From positions 62,001-126,000 of the forward strand of contig JAEZRJ010000086.1 of assembly GCA_023412855.1 (NCBI GenBank): a DNA stretch of 64,000 nucleotides, written 5' to 3'. The notes below the pieces were generated by a model that did not search any database, was not told where the DNA came from, and was given only the letters and a program-made list of their open reading frames with translations. Below, piece by piece: positions 1 to 8,609 of this stretch. Within the stretch, counting starts at the first letter, position 1, and each line of letters opens with the position of its first letter. The stretch is from Bacillota bacterium (GTDB lineage: Bacteria; Bacillota; Clostridia; Lachnospirales; Lachnospiraceae). Both the position numbers and the translations under genes were made by a program.

Positions 1-324
1 CTTGAATGCATCGTATTTTACTACTCCTATTTTTTGGAAGGTAGATTCCAGTTTCTTATATAAATCTCTTATATCCCTTTTATTTTTTTCAGCCGCTGCT
101 TTTACAAACTTATTATCTTCATATAATCCGATAATGTCCTTCTCTAAATTTTTTGCGTCCTTACCCTGCATAAACTTAGAATACTTTTTCTTCAGTTTTG
201 ACGTGCTGACCATTTGGATAATGACTAGCACTGCTAGTATAATGATAAGGATTACCATCCCTATCATTAAGTAACCAATATCCAGGTTGCCCAATCCAAT
301 ATAACTCAATATTTCACTATTCAC
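1..324 (-). CDS. DUF4446 family membrane-anchored protein (partial, C-terminus cut)
   Basis: This reading frame runs off the start of the window, so only the first 108 residues are visible. It begins with a GTG codon at 324, with GGAGG 11 nt upstream. The N-terminus has one hydrophobic segment (residues about 16-41, rich in I, L, V and M) followed by a basic stretch (KLKKKYSKF). After that comes a charged, probably coiled-coil region that ends near VVKYDAF. A single-helix anchor, a coiled coil and this V-x-Y-x-A-F motif directly downstream of parB fit the DUF4446 family, which often follows parB in Clostridia. Its function is unknown. It lies 57 nt after the parB stop codon and is probably the last gene of the parA-parB operon. 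Confidence 0.75.
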   Translation of the reverse strand, partial: MNSEILSYIGLGNLDIGYLMIGMVILIIILAVLVIIQMVSTSKLKKKYSKFMQGKDAKNLEKDIIGLYEDNKFVKAAAEKNKRDIRDLYKKLESTFQKIGVVKYDAFK

Positions 325-381
325 AATTTGTATTTCCTCCATTCGTATTTTGCCAAAGGTATCAATTCAGTTTATCATTAT

Positions 382-1290
382 TTAATGTGTTAGTTTATCT
401 GTAATTTTTTCCAAATCGTCATGATTATAGAATTCGATTTCTATTTTTCCGGTACCTTCGCCTTTGGAGGATATGCATACTTTCGTACTAAGCGCTTGCT
501 TTAACTTTTCTTCTAAATCCTGATAAATCACTTCCAGATTTTTGTCAGTCAATACAACCTTTTTCGGCTTGATTGGCTTATTTAAATCCTTTATCATCTT
601 CTCCACGTCGCGTACACTCAGCTTCTCATCAAAAATTTTTTGAGCCAAAGTATACTGCTGCTCTTCATCCTCTATCGGAATAAGTGCCCTTGCATGTCCA
701 GTGGAAATCATGTCGTTGATAATCATTTGCTGTACTTCATCGCAGAGCTTCAATAAACGCATGGAGTTTGTTACAGCGGTTCTACTCTTAGATACTCTTT
801 CTGCCACCTCATCCTGCTTTAAACTAAACTCGTTCAACAATCTCTTATAAGCCAAAGCTTCTTCAATAGGATTTAGATCCTCTCTTTGAATATTTTCAAT
901 TAAAGAAATTTCAACTATTTCCTGCTCGGTCAGATTTCTTATGATAACCGGCACTTCCTTCAATCCGGCCATCTTCGCAGCACGCCATCTTCTCTCACCT
1001 GCTATTATTTCATAATAAGTCTTCCTGTCCTGAACAAGAATAGGCTGGAGCAAACCAAACTGTTTAATGGATTCCGCTAATTCCAATAATGCATCCTCAT
1101 CGAAGTTCTTTCTCGGCTGCTCTCTATTCGGTTCAACCTTAGTAATTTTCACTAATGTTTCCGAACTGTTTTCATTCGATCCATTTTCATTCTTGGATAC
1201 CTCTTTTTTTTGTGAGGCATTACTTGCCTTGGTATCCACTCCGCTCGGTATTAAAGCATCAAGTCCCTTACCCAATCCTCTCGCCGCCAT
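382..1290 (-). CDS. parB: Chromosome-partitioning protein ParB/Spo0J
   Basis: ParB binds parS sites near the origin, spreads as a CTP-dependent clamp and loads condensin. The 302-residue protein has the usual three parts. The N-terminal ParB/sulfiredoxin-like domain contains the arginine-patch motif GERRWRA near residue 98. A central helix-turn-helix follows (around SLKQDEVAERVSKSRTAVTN). The C-terminal dimerisation region comes last. Residues 1-45 are low-complexity and charged, and carry the GLGKGLDALIP motif typical of ParB N-termini that contact ParA. The ATG at 1290 has AAAGGGTG upstream, inside the last codons of parA, leaving only a 3-nt gap between the genes. This indicates translational coupling. 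Two perfect parS sites lie just upstream of parA, within 1 kb. Confidence 0.97.
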   Translation of the reverse strand: MAARGLGKGLDALIPSGVDTKASNASQKKEVSKNENGSNENSSETLVKITKVEPNREQPRKNFDEDALLELAESIKQFGLLQPILVQDRKTYYEIIAGERRWRAAKMAGLKEVPVIIRNLTEQEIVEISLIENIQREDLNPIEEALAYKRLLNEFSLKQDEVAERVSKSRTAVTNSMRLLKLCDEVQQMIINDMISTGHARALIPIEDEEQQYTLAQKIFDEKLSVRDVEKMIKDLNKPIKPKKVVLTDKNLEVIYQDLEEKLKQALSTKVCISSKGEGTGKIEIEFYNHDDLEKITDKLTH

Positions 1291-1293
1291 AAT

Positions 1294-2061
1294 TTATACA
1301 CCCTTTCTATTAATAACTTCATCCGCAAGTAACAAATAAGCCTCGGCGCCTGCCGATTTTGCATCATACATATTTATTGGCATCCCATAGCTGGGGGCCT
1401 CCGCCAAACGAATATTTCTTGGAATGACAGTCTTATATATATTTTGATTCAAATGGCTCTTAACATTTTCCACTACCTGCATGGATAAATTTGTTCTGGA
1501 ATCATACATTGTAAAGACAACTCCCTCTATATCCAAATCTGGATTCAATCTCTCCTTTACCAAATTCACCGTATGTATCAACTGGCTCAATCCTTCCAGT
1601 GCATAATATTCACACTGAATAGGAACCAACACCGAATCAGCGGTCGTCATCGCATTGATCGTTAGCATATTGAGAGAAGGGGGGCAATCGATAATAATAT
1701 AATCGTACTGATCCTTAATCCAATCCACTTCACTTCTTAGGATAATTTCTTTTTTATCCACTCCTATTAATTCAATTTCCGTCGCCGCAAGATTCACATT
1801 GGAAGGAATAATAGATACGCCCGGAACAATATTTTTTATAATGCATTCTTGGATAGAACATTCTCCCAGTATCAATTCATAAACCGTATTGTCCAGTTCA
1901 TTTTTATTAATGCCGAATCCACTAGTTGTATTTCCCTGAGGGTCCGTATCTATGACTAATACTTTTTTTCCTTTCTCTGCAAGTGAAGCAGATAAGTTAA
2001 TTGATGTCGTCGTCTTACCAACTCCACCTTTTTGATTTGCAATTGCAATCGTTCTTCCCAT
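1294..2061 (-). CDS. parA: Chromosome-partitioning ATPase ParA/Soj
   Basis: ParA is a Walker-type ATPase that dimerises on DNA with ATP and works with ParB in origin segregation. In Firmicutes it also regulates DnaA. The 255-residue protein begins with the deviant Walker A motif KGGVGKTTT (residues 11-19), which has the signature lysine. It continues with the switch region DTDPQGN and the Walker B-like stretch YIIIDCPPSL. The length matches the chromosomal Soj class, without the N-terminal DNA-binding extension of plasmid ParAs. It is the first gene of the operon, before parB. The spacer upstream contains two parS palindromes, so ParB bound there could influence its own operon. Confidence 0.97.
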   Translation of the reverse strand: MGRTIAIANQKGGVGKTTTSINLSASLAEKGKKVLVIDTDPQGNTTSGFGINKNELDNTVYELILGECSIQECIIKNIVPGVSIIPSNVNLAATEIELIGVDKKEIILRSEVDWIKDQYDYIIIDCPPSLNMLTINAMTTADSVLVPIQCEYYALEGLSQLIHTVNLVKERLNPDLDIEGVVFTMYDSRTNLSMQVVENVKSHLNQNIYKTVIPRNIRLAEAPSYGMPINMYDAKSAGAEAYLLLADEVINRKGV

Positions 2062-2176
2062 TTTTTATACTCGCCTTTCGTCTTTTCAAACGATTTTCTA
2101 ATTATATTATTTTATCGTCTTGTTCGATTATATCATTAATTATATGTAGAATCTACATAATTTTAAGTTAATCTTA

Positions 2177-2204
2177 TGTTTCACACTATTTAAAATGTTT
2201 CACG
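2177..2204. promoter_or_regulatory. Two parS half-sites upstream of parA
   Basis: TGTTTCAC occurs at 2177-2184 and again, as TGTTTCACG, at 2196-2204. Both match the left half of the full parS sites that lie 30-100 nt further from parA. The right halves are not conserved. They could be decayed parS sites or weak contacts for spreading ParB. Confidence 0.4.
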
Positions 2205-2233
2205 GACAGGTTTTACAACATCTAGGGCTTCGA

Positions 2234-2249
2234 TGTTTCACGTGAAACA
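2234..2249. promoter_or_regulatory. parS site 1
   Basis: TGTTTCACGTGAAACA is a perfect 16-bp palindrome identical to the widely conserved bacterial parS consensus. It lies in the spacer upstream of parA-parB, about 11 kb from the dnaA origin, where ParB is expected to nucleate. Confidence 0.97.
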
Positions 2250-2283
2250 TTATGTAGTGGAATAATTAAAAAAGAGCACTATA

Positions 2284-2299
2284 TGTTTCACGTGAAACA
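2284..2299. promoter_or_regulatory. parS site 2
   Basis: A second perfect TGTTTCACGTGAAACA lies exactly 50 nt from site 1, between parA and the response-regulator stop codon. Both copies are flanked by A and T, extending the palindrome to 18 bp. Confidence 0.97.
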
Positions 2300-2331
2300 T
2301 TAAATACTCTTCTTTTTCCAGTATTTAAAAC

Positions 2332-2976
2332 CTAATAAAGCTGTATCAAGTTATTTTTAATTGCAAAAACAGCAGCCTGAGTTCTGTCGTTAACCTCTAT
2401 CTTCTTAAAAATATTAGATATATGATTCTTAACAGTTCTCTCACTAATATCTAAGCTGTTCGCTATTTCCTTATTAAACATACCATTCGACACCTGAATC
2501 AAAACTTCTAATTCTCTTCTGGTCAGGGATTCTATTTTCTCTTTATCCACATCTCTATTGACTAATCGTGAATTCAATGCTGGAATCAAACTAGGCTGTA
2601 TATAATTTTCACCCTGTATAATATAATTAATAGCTCGTTTTAATTCCGCTGATTCAGTATCCTTTAATATATATCCGTCAGCTCCAATGTCTATCGCCTT
2701 CAACAAATATTCAACTTCATTATGTACCGTAAGCATTAGAATCTTTACAGGCATACTCTTCTTCTTAATTTCGGTCAATACTTCAATACCATTTTTGTTA
2801 GGCATATTTATATCCAATAAAATAATATCAGGAATTATATGCTTCAAATTGTCCAAACACTCAATTCCATCCGATGCCTCAGAAACTACCTCAATACTTC
2901 CATCAAACTCCAAAAGATTCTTTATTCCCTCCCTCATCAAAATATGGTCGTCTACCAACATTACTTTAATTGACAT
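2332..2976 (-). CDS. NarL/LuxR-type response regulator (DegU-like)
   Basis: This 214-residue two-component response regulator has an N-terminal receiver domain (residues about 1-120). It carries the acidic pair D9-D10, the phospho-acceptor D55 (LLDINMP) and the conserved lysine of the ILKD motif. A C-terminal LuxR-type helix-turn-helix (about 148-210) contains LTRRELEVL, NKEIANSL and SERTVKNHI. The ATG at 2976 is preceded by AAAGGAG. The probable partner kinase is the HisKA_3 protein encoded upstream on the same strand, although 318 nt separate them. The layout resembles DegS/DegU of Bacillus. What the pair senses or controls cannot be read from the sequence. Confidence 0.9.
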   Translation of the reverse strand: MSIKVMLVDDHILMREGIKNLLEFDGSIEVVSEASDGIECLDNLKHIIPDIILLDINMPNKNGIEVLTEIKKKSMPVKILMLTVHNEVEYLLKAIDIGADGYILKDTESAELKRAINYIIQGENYIQPSLIPALNSRLVNRDVDKEKIESLTRRELEVLIQVSNGMFNKEIANSLDISERTVKNHISNIFKKIEVNDRTQAAVFAIKNNLIQLY

Positions 2977-3294
2977 CTTATTAATATTACTCCTTTCAAT
3001 TCAGGATTACTCTTTCAACTATAAAATACTAAATCCCAAAATTTCATATATAATAATGTATAATCCCGCAATAATGTCACTCCACAAAAAACCATAAGTT
3101 TTATACAAAATTTTTATAATAATATTTACAAATAACTTACATTATAATCTATAACTTTGAAGGAGATTTTCTTTAGTAATTTCATTCCAATTCCTTTAAA
3201 AAACTAAATACTTATGCCGGAATCAAAACTAAAGCTACCAAAGAAAGTCTCGCACAATCTCACGCTCCAAAAATGAATCATACATAAAATACTC
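2977..3294 (-). other. 318-nt spacer between kinase and response regulator genes
   Basis: No convincing gene is visible on either strand. The spacer is AT-rich. A possible minus-strand promoter lies at about 3045-3073 (TTGCGG, then a TATA-rich hexamer). The response-regulator ribosome site AAAGGAG lies at the low-coordinate end. No strong hairpin plus U-tract follows the kinase gene, so read-through is possible. Confidence 0.4.
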
Positions 3295-4269
3295 TCACAG
3301 TTCCAACAATGGAATAAATATATGTATAGCAGTTCCAACACCCGGCTTAGAATCAATATCTATACTCCCTGATAAGAGCTCTACTCTTTCTCTCAAAATA
3401 TATAACCCAAAATGTCTTTCCTCTGGAGAGAGAACTTCATTGCAATCGAAGCTCTGTCCATTATCCTTAACTTCAATCGAGCATCCTCCCTTTTCATTTT
3501 TTAAAGTAAAAATGACCTTGTCGCCTTCTGAATGCTTTAAAGCATTATTTACACATTCTTCAACAATTCTATATATCGTCATCAGCACCAAGGAATTACC
3601 ACACTCGATTTCGTCCACTTCAAATTTAATATCATAATTTGAAGACTCTCTGAATTTATAAATCAGTTTTTCAAATGCATTATTTAATCCCAAATCATCA
3701 AAAATCATAGGTCTTAAATCAAAAATCGTATTCCGTATATCTTGAATAACAGATTTAAGACTCTTATTTACAGAAGCCAGTTCAAGCTTAGCTTTTATAA
3801 TATCCTGTTCCATATACATGGACGTCAGTTCTATCTTATGTACTAATAAAGCGAGATTCTGGAGAGAAGTATCATGCAAATCCCGTGCTATACGCTGACG
3901 TTCTTTTTCCTGAATATCCAGAATTTGACGCTGCTCACCAATATTTTTCTGATTGCATATGACACGCTTGTATAAATCAACACTTGATTTATCTCGCTCA
4001 GAAATAGAGCTTTTATTCAAAAGGCTTAATTCATTACCCAAAACTTTTATTCTATCATTTAATATATTAATTTTCTTATAATAATATTGATTATCATTCT
4101 CAATATTATTCTTTTCATCTCTCCAATAGCCTGCATCATTCTCATGCAAATAATTGTCAATCTGTGCAATTCGGTTTTTATTGTTCTCTAGCATATCCTG
4201 TAATTCCTGTTGTTCTTTAAAAAAACCGTTATACATTTCTTTTAAATATACATATAATTCATCCAGCAT
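3295..4269 (-). CDS. Cytoplasmic sensor histidine kinase, HisKA_3 class (DegS-like)
   Basis: This 324-residue kinase has no membrane segment or signal peptide, as in DegS. Residues 1-120 are hydrophilic and strongly helical, probably a coiled-coil sensor or dimer region. The H-box RQRIARDLHDTSLQNL puts the phospho-acceptor at His132. The ATPase domain follows, with the N-box ECVNNALKHSEG, the G1 motif EVKDNGQSF and a late glycine motif around HFGLYILRERV and PGVGTAIHI. The start at 4269 has GGGGA 7 nt upstream. HisKA_3 kinases pair with NarL/LuxR regulators, and one is encoded next on the same strand. The signal is unknown. Confidence 0.9.
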   Translation of the reverse strand: MLDELYVYLKEMYNGFFKEQQELQDMLENNKNRIAQIDNYLHENDAGYWRDEKNNIENDNQYYYKKINILNDRIKVLGNELSLLNKSSISERDKSSVDLYKRVICNQKNIGEQRQILDIQEKERQRIARDLHDTSLQNLALLVHKIELTSMYMEQDIIKAKLELASVNKSLKSVIQDIRNTIFDLRPMIFDDLGLNNAFEKLIYKFRESSNYDIKFEVDEIECGNSLVLMTIYRIVEECVNNALKHSEGDKVIFTLKNEKGGCSIEVKDNGQSFDCNEVLSPEERHFGLYILRERVELLSGSIDIDSKPGVGTAIHIFIPLLEL

Positions 4270-4343
4270 CCAGAGTCCCCATACAATACCAAAAATTTAT
4301 TAAGTTATATTATATCACATTTTTATCATATTTTGTAAAATGA

Positions 4344-4372
4344 TTGCTTCAAAAAATTACTATTGATATAAT
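4344..4372 (+). promoter_or_regulatory. Promoter for the alpha/beta hydrolase gene
   Basis: TTGCTT (4344-4349) and TATAAT (4367-4372) are separated by exactly 17 nt, a good sigma-A-type match. Transcription would start near 4379, giving a leader of about 100 nt before the hydrolase ATG. Confidence 0.6.
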
Positions 4373-4480
4373 ATAATAAAATAAATGCTATGAAAAGACA
4401 TTTTAACAATTTTATTTGTAATCACTTTATAAATATAATACAATGAAGTAGTAAATCAAAAAATCAGACTATGGGAGGAC

Positions 4481-5446
4481 ATGGTTAATTATATGAAACA
4501 GAAATTAAAACAACTCATGATTTTGTCAGGACTTAGTACCATTGCAATTCATATCATAAACAGAGTTTACTATTCCATATACACCGCCAGGAATCACCTT
4601 CGTTATCCGAAAAATAACTATTATGAATGGAGATTTGGTAAGATACGTTATACTAAAAAGGGAGAAGGAACCCCTTTACTGCTCATTCACGACCTAAGGG
4701 TAGGAAGCTCTATTTATGAATTCAACAAGATTACGGACATACTGGCAACAAATCACGAAGTATATTCCATTGATTTATTAGGCTATGGGCTATCGGATAA
4801 ACCGAATATGACCTACACTAATTACCTATATGTGCAGCTTATTATAGATTTTGTTAAAAACATTATAGGTAAAAAAACAGACATAATAGCTACAGGAGAT
4901 TCAGCTCCTATCACAATAATGGCTTGCCACAATGATCCGGAAGTAATCGACAAAATGATTTTCATCAATCCACAGAACCTGTATGAATCTAACCAGATTC
5001 CATCCAAACAAACAAGAGCTTTTAAATTATTGCTGGATGTACCCGTTATCGGAACTTTTGTATATAACTTTCTTACAAATAGGTCATCTATCGAAAAGTC
5101 TTTCAGGGAAGAATATTTTTACAGCACATTAAATATAGAAGAAAAAGATATTTCTGCCTATCTGGAAGCAGCTCATCTTCCCGACCACACCTCGAAATAT
5201 GCTTTTTCCAGCTATATGGGAAAATATATTAATACTAATATTATCCATGCCCTGAAGGAAGTCAACAACAGTATATATCTCATTGGCGGGAACGCAAAGG
5301 AAAACATCCATACATCCTTAGAAAATTATATTTATTATAACAGCGCGATTGAAGCTTCCTATATTCCCTATACCAAGCACCTTCCTCACTTGGAAGCGCC
5401 TGAAAAAACTTATGGATACATTGATGTATTTCTGACTCCCCAATAG
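4481..5446 (+). CDS. Alpha/beta-fold hydrolase, membrane-anchored
   Basis: This protein of about 321 residues has an N-terminal hydrophobic segment (residues about 11-27), then an alpha/beta-hydrolase domain. An LLLIHD oxyanion-type motif appears near residue 67. The nucleophile elbow is GDSAP, with Ser141 as the probable nucleophile. A C-terminal histidine candidate lies in KHLPHLEAP near residue 300. The substrate is unknown. Two starts are possible. ATG 4481 is only 2 nt after GGGAGG, which is too close; ATG 4493 in the same frame is 14 nt away, which is rather far. It is the only plus-strand gene left of the origin, so it runs against the local replication direction. Its stop codon (TAG, 5444-5446) overlaps the first base of a repeat element. 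Confidence 0.8.
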   Translation: MVNYMKQKLKQLMILSGLSTIAIHIINRVYYSIYTARNHLRYPKNNYYEWRFGKIRYTKKGEGTPLLLIHDLRVGSSIYEFNKITDILATNHEVYSIDLLGYGLSDKPNMTYTNYLYVQLIIDFVKNIIGKKTDIIATGDSAPITIMACHNDPEVIDKMIFINPQNLYESNQIPSKQTRAFKLLLDVPVIGTFVYNFLTNRSSIEKSFREEYFYSTLNIEEKDISAYLEAAHLPDHTSKYAFSSYMGKYINTNIIHALKEVNNSIYLIGGNAKENIHTSLENYIYYNSAIEASYIPYTKHLPHLEAPEKTYGYIDVFLTPQ

Positions 5447-5675
5447 AACAAAAGTGTGCTTTACACACTCTCGCGGCCAAGTACTTCAACAGCACAGCTT
5501 TTGTTCCGCGCGCGCAGCTGCGCATCTATCTTTCTATAATAGGGGCACTTTCCTATTATAGAACAAAAGTGCACTCCATTCACTCTCGTGAGCAAATACT
5601 TTGGCAGCACAGCTTTTGTTCTGCGCACGTAGCTGCACATCTATCTTTCTTTAATAGGACCACTTTTCTATTAAA
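5446..5675 (+). repeat. Two tandem copies of a ~115-nt structured intergenic repeat
   Basis: Unit 1 starts at 5446 and unit 2 at 5561, a period of 115 nt. Each unit has three structured parts. First, GAACAAAAG pairs with CTTTTGTTC across a loop of about 30 nt. Second comes a GC-rich part around AGCTGC. Third is a terminal hairpin. In unit 1 that hairpin is TTCTATAATAGG (5532-5543) with CCTATTATAGAA (5552-5563). In unit 2 it is TTTAATAG (5650-5657) with CTATTAAA (5668-5675). The two stems differ in sequence but both pair. Related copies lie at 10096-10211 and, inverted, at 41703-41815. No coding capacity is visible. I do not recognise the family. Confidence 0.8.
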
Positions 5676-5679
5676 AAAC

Positions 5680-5728
5680 AAATCCAAATGAAACCTTTCA
5701 CATTTAAAATATGGCTTCATTTGGATTT
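5680..5728 (-). terminator. Intrinsic terminator downstream of rsmG
   Basis: AAATCCAAATGAA (5680-5692) pairs perfectly with TTCATTTGGATTT (5716-5728), a 13-bp stem with a 23-nt loop. Read on the minus strand it is followed by GTTTTTTAA, a good U-tract, 28 nt past the rsmG stop codon. It could also stop plus-strand transcription from the hydrolase. Confidence 0.75.
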
Positions 5729-5755
5729 CTTTATATATTATGTTAAAACTACTTC

Positions 5756-6520
5756 TTATTTTATAGGCTCTTTGGCCGGAAGTCCCGCCTTTCTGGGAAA
5801 CTTCGCCGGTGTACTTTTTACTTTCTTTATAATAAGAAGATTTCTACTAATATCTGAATCAGGCAGTTTAAAACAAACCTGACCCTCCACCTTTCCGCCA
5901 AGTATCGTTACTGCCTTCCCGGCCTCTTTTAATTCATCTGTCAATTTTTCTGATTTATAAGAAATAAATAATCCATCTTTTTTCACAAAAGGAAGACATA
6001 GCTCGGAAAGAGTAGAAAGGTTGGCAACTGCTCTTGATACACATAAATCATATTTTTCCCTGAGCATCTTATCCTCATTCAGTTTATCCGGCTTAGCATA
6101 ATCCTCAGCACGCCCATGAAGAGTATGAATACCTGAAAGTCCTAGTTTACCTATTACCTCATCTAAAAATTTAACCCGTTTCTGGAGAGAATCTAACAAA
6201 GTAACCTTAATATCAGGAAAAGCAATCTTTAAAGGAATACCGGGAAAACCTGCACCCGTTCCGATGTCTATCACTTTACATTGCGAATCATTCAAAGAAA
6301 AATCTGATTTGCTATCGAAACTTTTATTCATATAGTCAAAAGCCTTAACAATAGAAAGACTATCGATGAAATGCTTTTTCATAACCTCATCGAAATCCGT
6401 AATCGCTGTTAAATTCATAAAAGAATTCCACTCGACTAAAAGCTCATAATACTGCACGAACTGAGATTTCTGCAAGTCACTCAAATGAATTCCAAATTCC
6501 TTCAAATCATTTTCAAACAT
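5756..6520 (-). CDS. rsmG: 16S rRNA (guanine527-N7)-methyltransferase RsmG
   Basis: RsmG (GidB) methylates N7 of G527 in 16S rRNA using S-adenosylmethionine. The 254-residue protein has the N-terminal helical region (LLVEWNSFMNLTAITD). It is followed by the SAM-binding motif IDIGTGAGFPGIPLK around residue 95 and the acidic LLDSLQKRVKFL loop. It ends with a typical lysine- and proline-rich tail (PAKFPRKAG). Length is slightly above the usual 240 residues. The start at 6520 has AAAGGAAAGG upstream. It is the third gene of mnmE-mnmG-rsmG, a conserved order near bacterial origins, and is followed by a terminator. Confidence 0.96.
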   Translation of the reverse strand: MFENDLKEFGIHLSDLQKSQFVQYYELLVEWNSFMNLTAITDFDEVMKKHFIDSLSIVKAFDYMNKSFDSKSDFSLNDSQCKVIDIGTGAGFPGIPLKIAFPDIKVTLLDSLQKRVKFLDEVIGKLGLSGIHTLHGRAEDYAKPDKLNEDKMLREKYDLCVSRAVANLSTLSELCLPFVKKDGLFISYKSEKLTDELKEAGKAVTILGGKVEGQVCFKLPDSDISRNLLIIKKVKSTPAKFPRKAGLPAKEPIK

Positions 6521-6637
6521 ATTAAACCTTTCCTTTTTTAAACTTAATTACTATTCACCAGAGGGTTCCGGAACAACAATTAATGTACAAAAATACTGTA
6601 TGACAGAATTTCACTCCTGCAAAGCCACACTATCAAA

Positions 6638-8530
6638 TCACTTATTATTTTTACTGAACTGTTCCAAATAAACAAGCAGAACAGAAATATCCGCAGGAGA
6701 AACCCCGGAAATTCTGGAAGCCTGGCCTACCGATACCGGCTTATAAGAAATCAACTTCTGACGCGCCTCCAAACGAAGACTTTTTATATCATTATAATCC
6801 AGATCGGAAGGAATCTTCTTCTTTTCCATCTTCTTAAACTGCTCCACCTGCCTCATCTGGCGGGAAATATAACCCTCATATTTAATCTCTATTTCCACCT
6901 GTTCAATAACATCCGCGGGCAAAGGCTGTCTGTTTACATCGATTTCAGATAAAATCTCATAAGAAAGCTCCGGCCTGCAAATTAACTCCGATAAATTCGT
7001 TCCGGTTTTTAAAATAGAGCTTCCTTTTAAAGATAAAAACTCCTGAATATTTTTCGAGGCTCCGATAGATGTATTCTTAAGGCGATAAACCTCTTTATCT
7101 ATCAATTCCCTTTTATCGAGGACAGATTTATAAACTTCCTCAGAAACAAGTCCTGCCTTATATCCCTTCTCCCGAAGGCGCAAATCCGCGTTATCCTGAC
7201 GCAGGATCAACCTATACTCAGCCCTCGAAGTCATCATCCGGTAAGGCTCAAAGCTTTCCTTGGTTACTAAATCATCAATCAATACACCTATATAAGCTTC
7301 TGAACGGTCTATCACAAGCTGTTCTTTATTCTGAATGGAAAGGGCAGCGTTAATTCCGGCAACCAATCCCTGAGCTGCTGCCTCTTCATATCCACTGCTT
7401 CCATTAAATTGTCCGGCACTGAAAAGCCCTTTTATATTTTTGAATTCCAAAGTAGGAAATAACTGTCTCGGATTAATACAATCATATTCTATTGCATAAG
7501 CATTTCTTACTATCTTACAATTTTCCATTCCCGGAACTGTACGATACATGGCAAGCTGTACATCCTCCGGGAGAGAAGAGGACATTCCTGCCACATACAT
7601 CTCATTGGTATGAAGACCTTCCGGCTCAATAAATACCTGGTGTCTTTCCTTATCTGCGAACTTTACCACCTTATCTTCAATAGAGGGACAATACCTCGGT
7701 CCCGTGCCTTCTATAATTCCAGCATAAATAGGAGAACGATCCAGATTCCCGCGTATAATTTCATGGGTGTTCTCATTCGTATAAGTCAGCCAACAGGAAA
7801 CCTGGTCTATCTGTACATCCTCGGGATCAGTGGAAAAAGAAAAAGGAACCACTCTTTCATCTCCAAACTGCTCCTCCATTTTTGAAAAATCCAAACTTCT
7901 TTTATCCATTCTGGCAGGAGTTCCCGTCTTAAACCTCCTCATTTCTATTCCAAGCTTTCTCATGGAATCCGTCAAATGATTCGCTGCCTGCAGCCCATTA
8001 GGTCCCGTATAAGTAATACTTTCCCCGCAAAGGCACCTGGCCTTCAAATAAGTGCCGGTACAAAGAATTACTGCCTTACATTCATAAACCGTACCGGTAA
8101 AGGTTTTTACGCCAACAATATGATTATCCTCTGTAAGCAGCTCACATATCTCCGCCTGCTTAATCGTAAGATAATCCTGATTTTCCAAAACCTTTCTCAT
8201 AAATCTGGAATACTCTGCCTTATCTGCCTGGGCTCTAAGAGAATGAACTGCCGGACCTTTGGAGACGTTGAGCATTTTAGACTGAATAAAAGTCTTATCT
8301 ATATTTTTTCCCATTTCTCCGCCGAGAGCATCTATTTCCCTTACCAGATGTCCCTTGGAGGAACCTCCTATATTAGGATTGCACGGCATAAGTGCGATAC
8401 TGTCCACACTGACAGTAAAAATAACAGTATTAAGTCCAAGCCTCGCGCAAGCCAAAGCAGCTTCACATCCGGCATGTCCGGCTCCGACTACACAAACATC
8501 CACTTCTTCTTTTATATTAGTTCCAAACAT
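6638..8530 (-). CDS. mnmG: tRNA uridine-34 carboxymethylaminomethyl enzyme MnmG (GidA)
   Basis: MnmG is the FAD-dependent partner of MnmE. Together they install the carboxymethylaminomethyl group at C5 of the tRNA wobble uridine. The 630-residue protein has the FAD dinucleotide-binding motif [12 protein letters not shown] at residues 16-27 and the family signature [12 protein letters not shown] second signature, [11 protein letters not shown], lies near residue 278, and a C-terminal helical MnmE/tRNA-binding domain ends with the conserved [10 protein letters not shown] region. Length matches the family. The ATG at 8530 has GAAGGA upstream. It sits 79 nt after mnmE and 117 nt before rsmG on the same strand, so the three probably form one operon. 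Confidence 0.97.
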   Translation of the reverse strand: MFGTNIKEEVDVCVVGAGHAGCEAALACARLGLNTVIFTVSVDSIALMPCNPNIGGSSKGHLVREIDALGGEMGKNIDKTFIQSKMLNVSKGPAVHSLRAQADKAEYSRFMRKVLENQDYLTIKQAEICELLTEDNHIVGVKTFTGTVYECKAVILCTGTYLKARCLCGESITYTGPNGLQAANHLTDSMRKLGIEMRRFKTGTPARMDKRSLDFSKMEEQFGDERVVPFSFSTDPEDVQIDQVSCWLTYTNENTHEIIRGNLDRSPIYAGIIEGTGPRYCPSIEDKVVKFADKERHQVFIEPEGLHTNEMYVAGMSSSLPEDVQLAMYRTVPGMENCKIVRNAYAIEYDCINPRQLFPTLEFKNIKGLFSAGQFNGSSGYEEAAAQGLVAGINAALSIQNKEQLVIDRSEAYIGVLIDDLVTKESFEPYRMMTSRAEYRLILRQDNADLRLREKGYKAGLVSEEVYKSVLDKRELIDKEVYRLKNTSIGASKNIQEFLSLKGSSILKTGTNLSELICRPELSYEILSEIDVNRQPLPADVIEQVEIEIKYEGYISRQMRQVEQFKKMEKKKIPSDLDYNDIKSLRLEARQKLISYKPVSVGQASRISGVSPADISVLLVYLEQFSKNNK

Positions 8531-8609
8531 TTTATTTCCTTCTTTCGTTATTCCCGTAAAGACAATGAACCAAAATCAAATACACATAAACCTGGCACTA
8601 TCCACAAAA

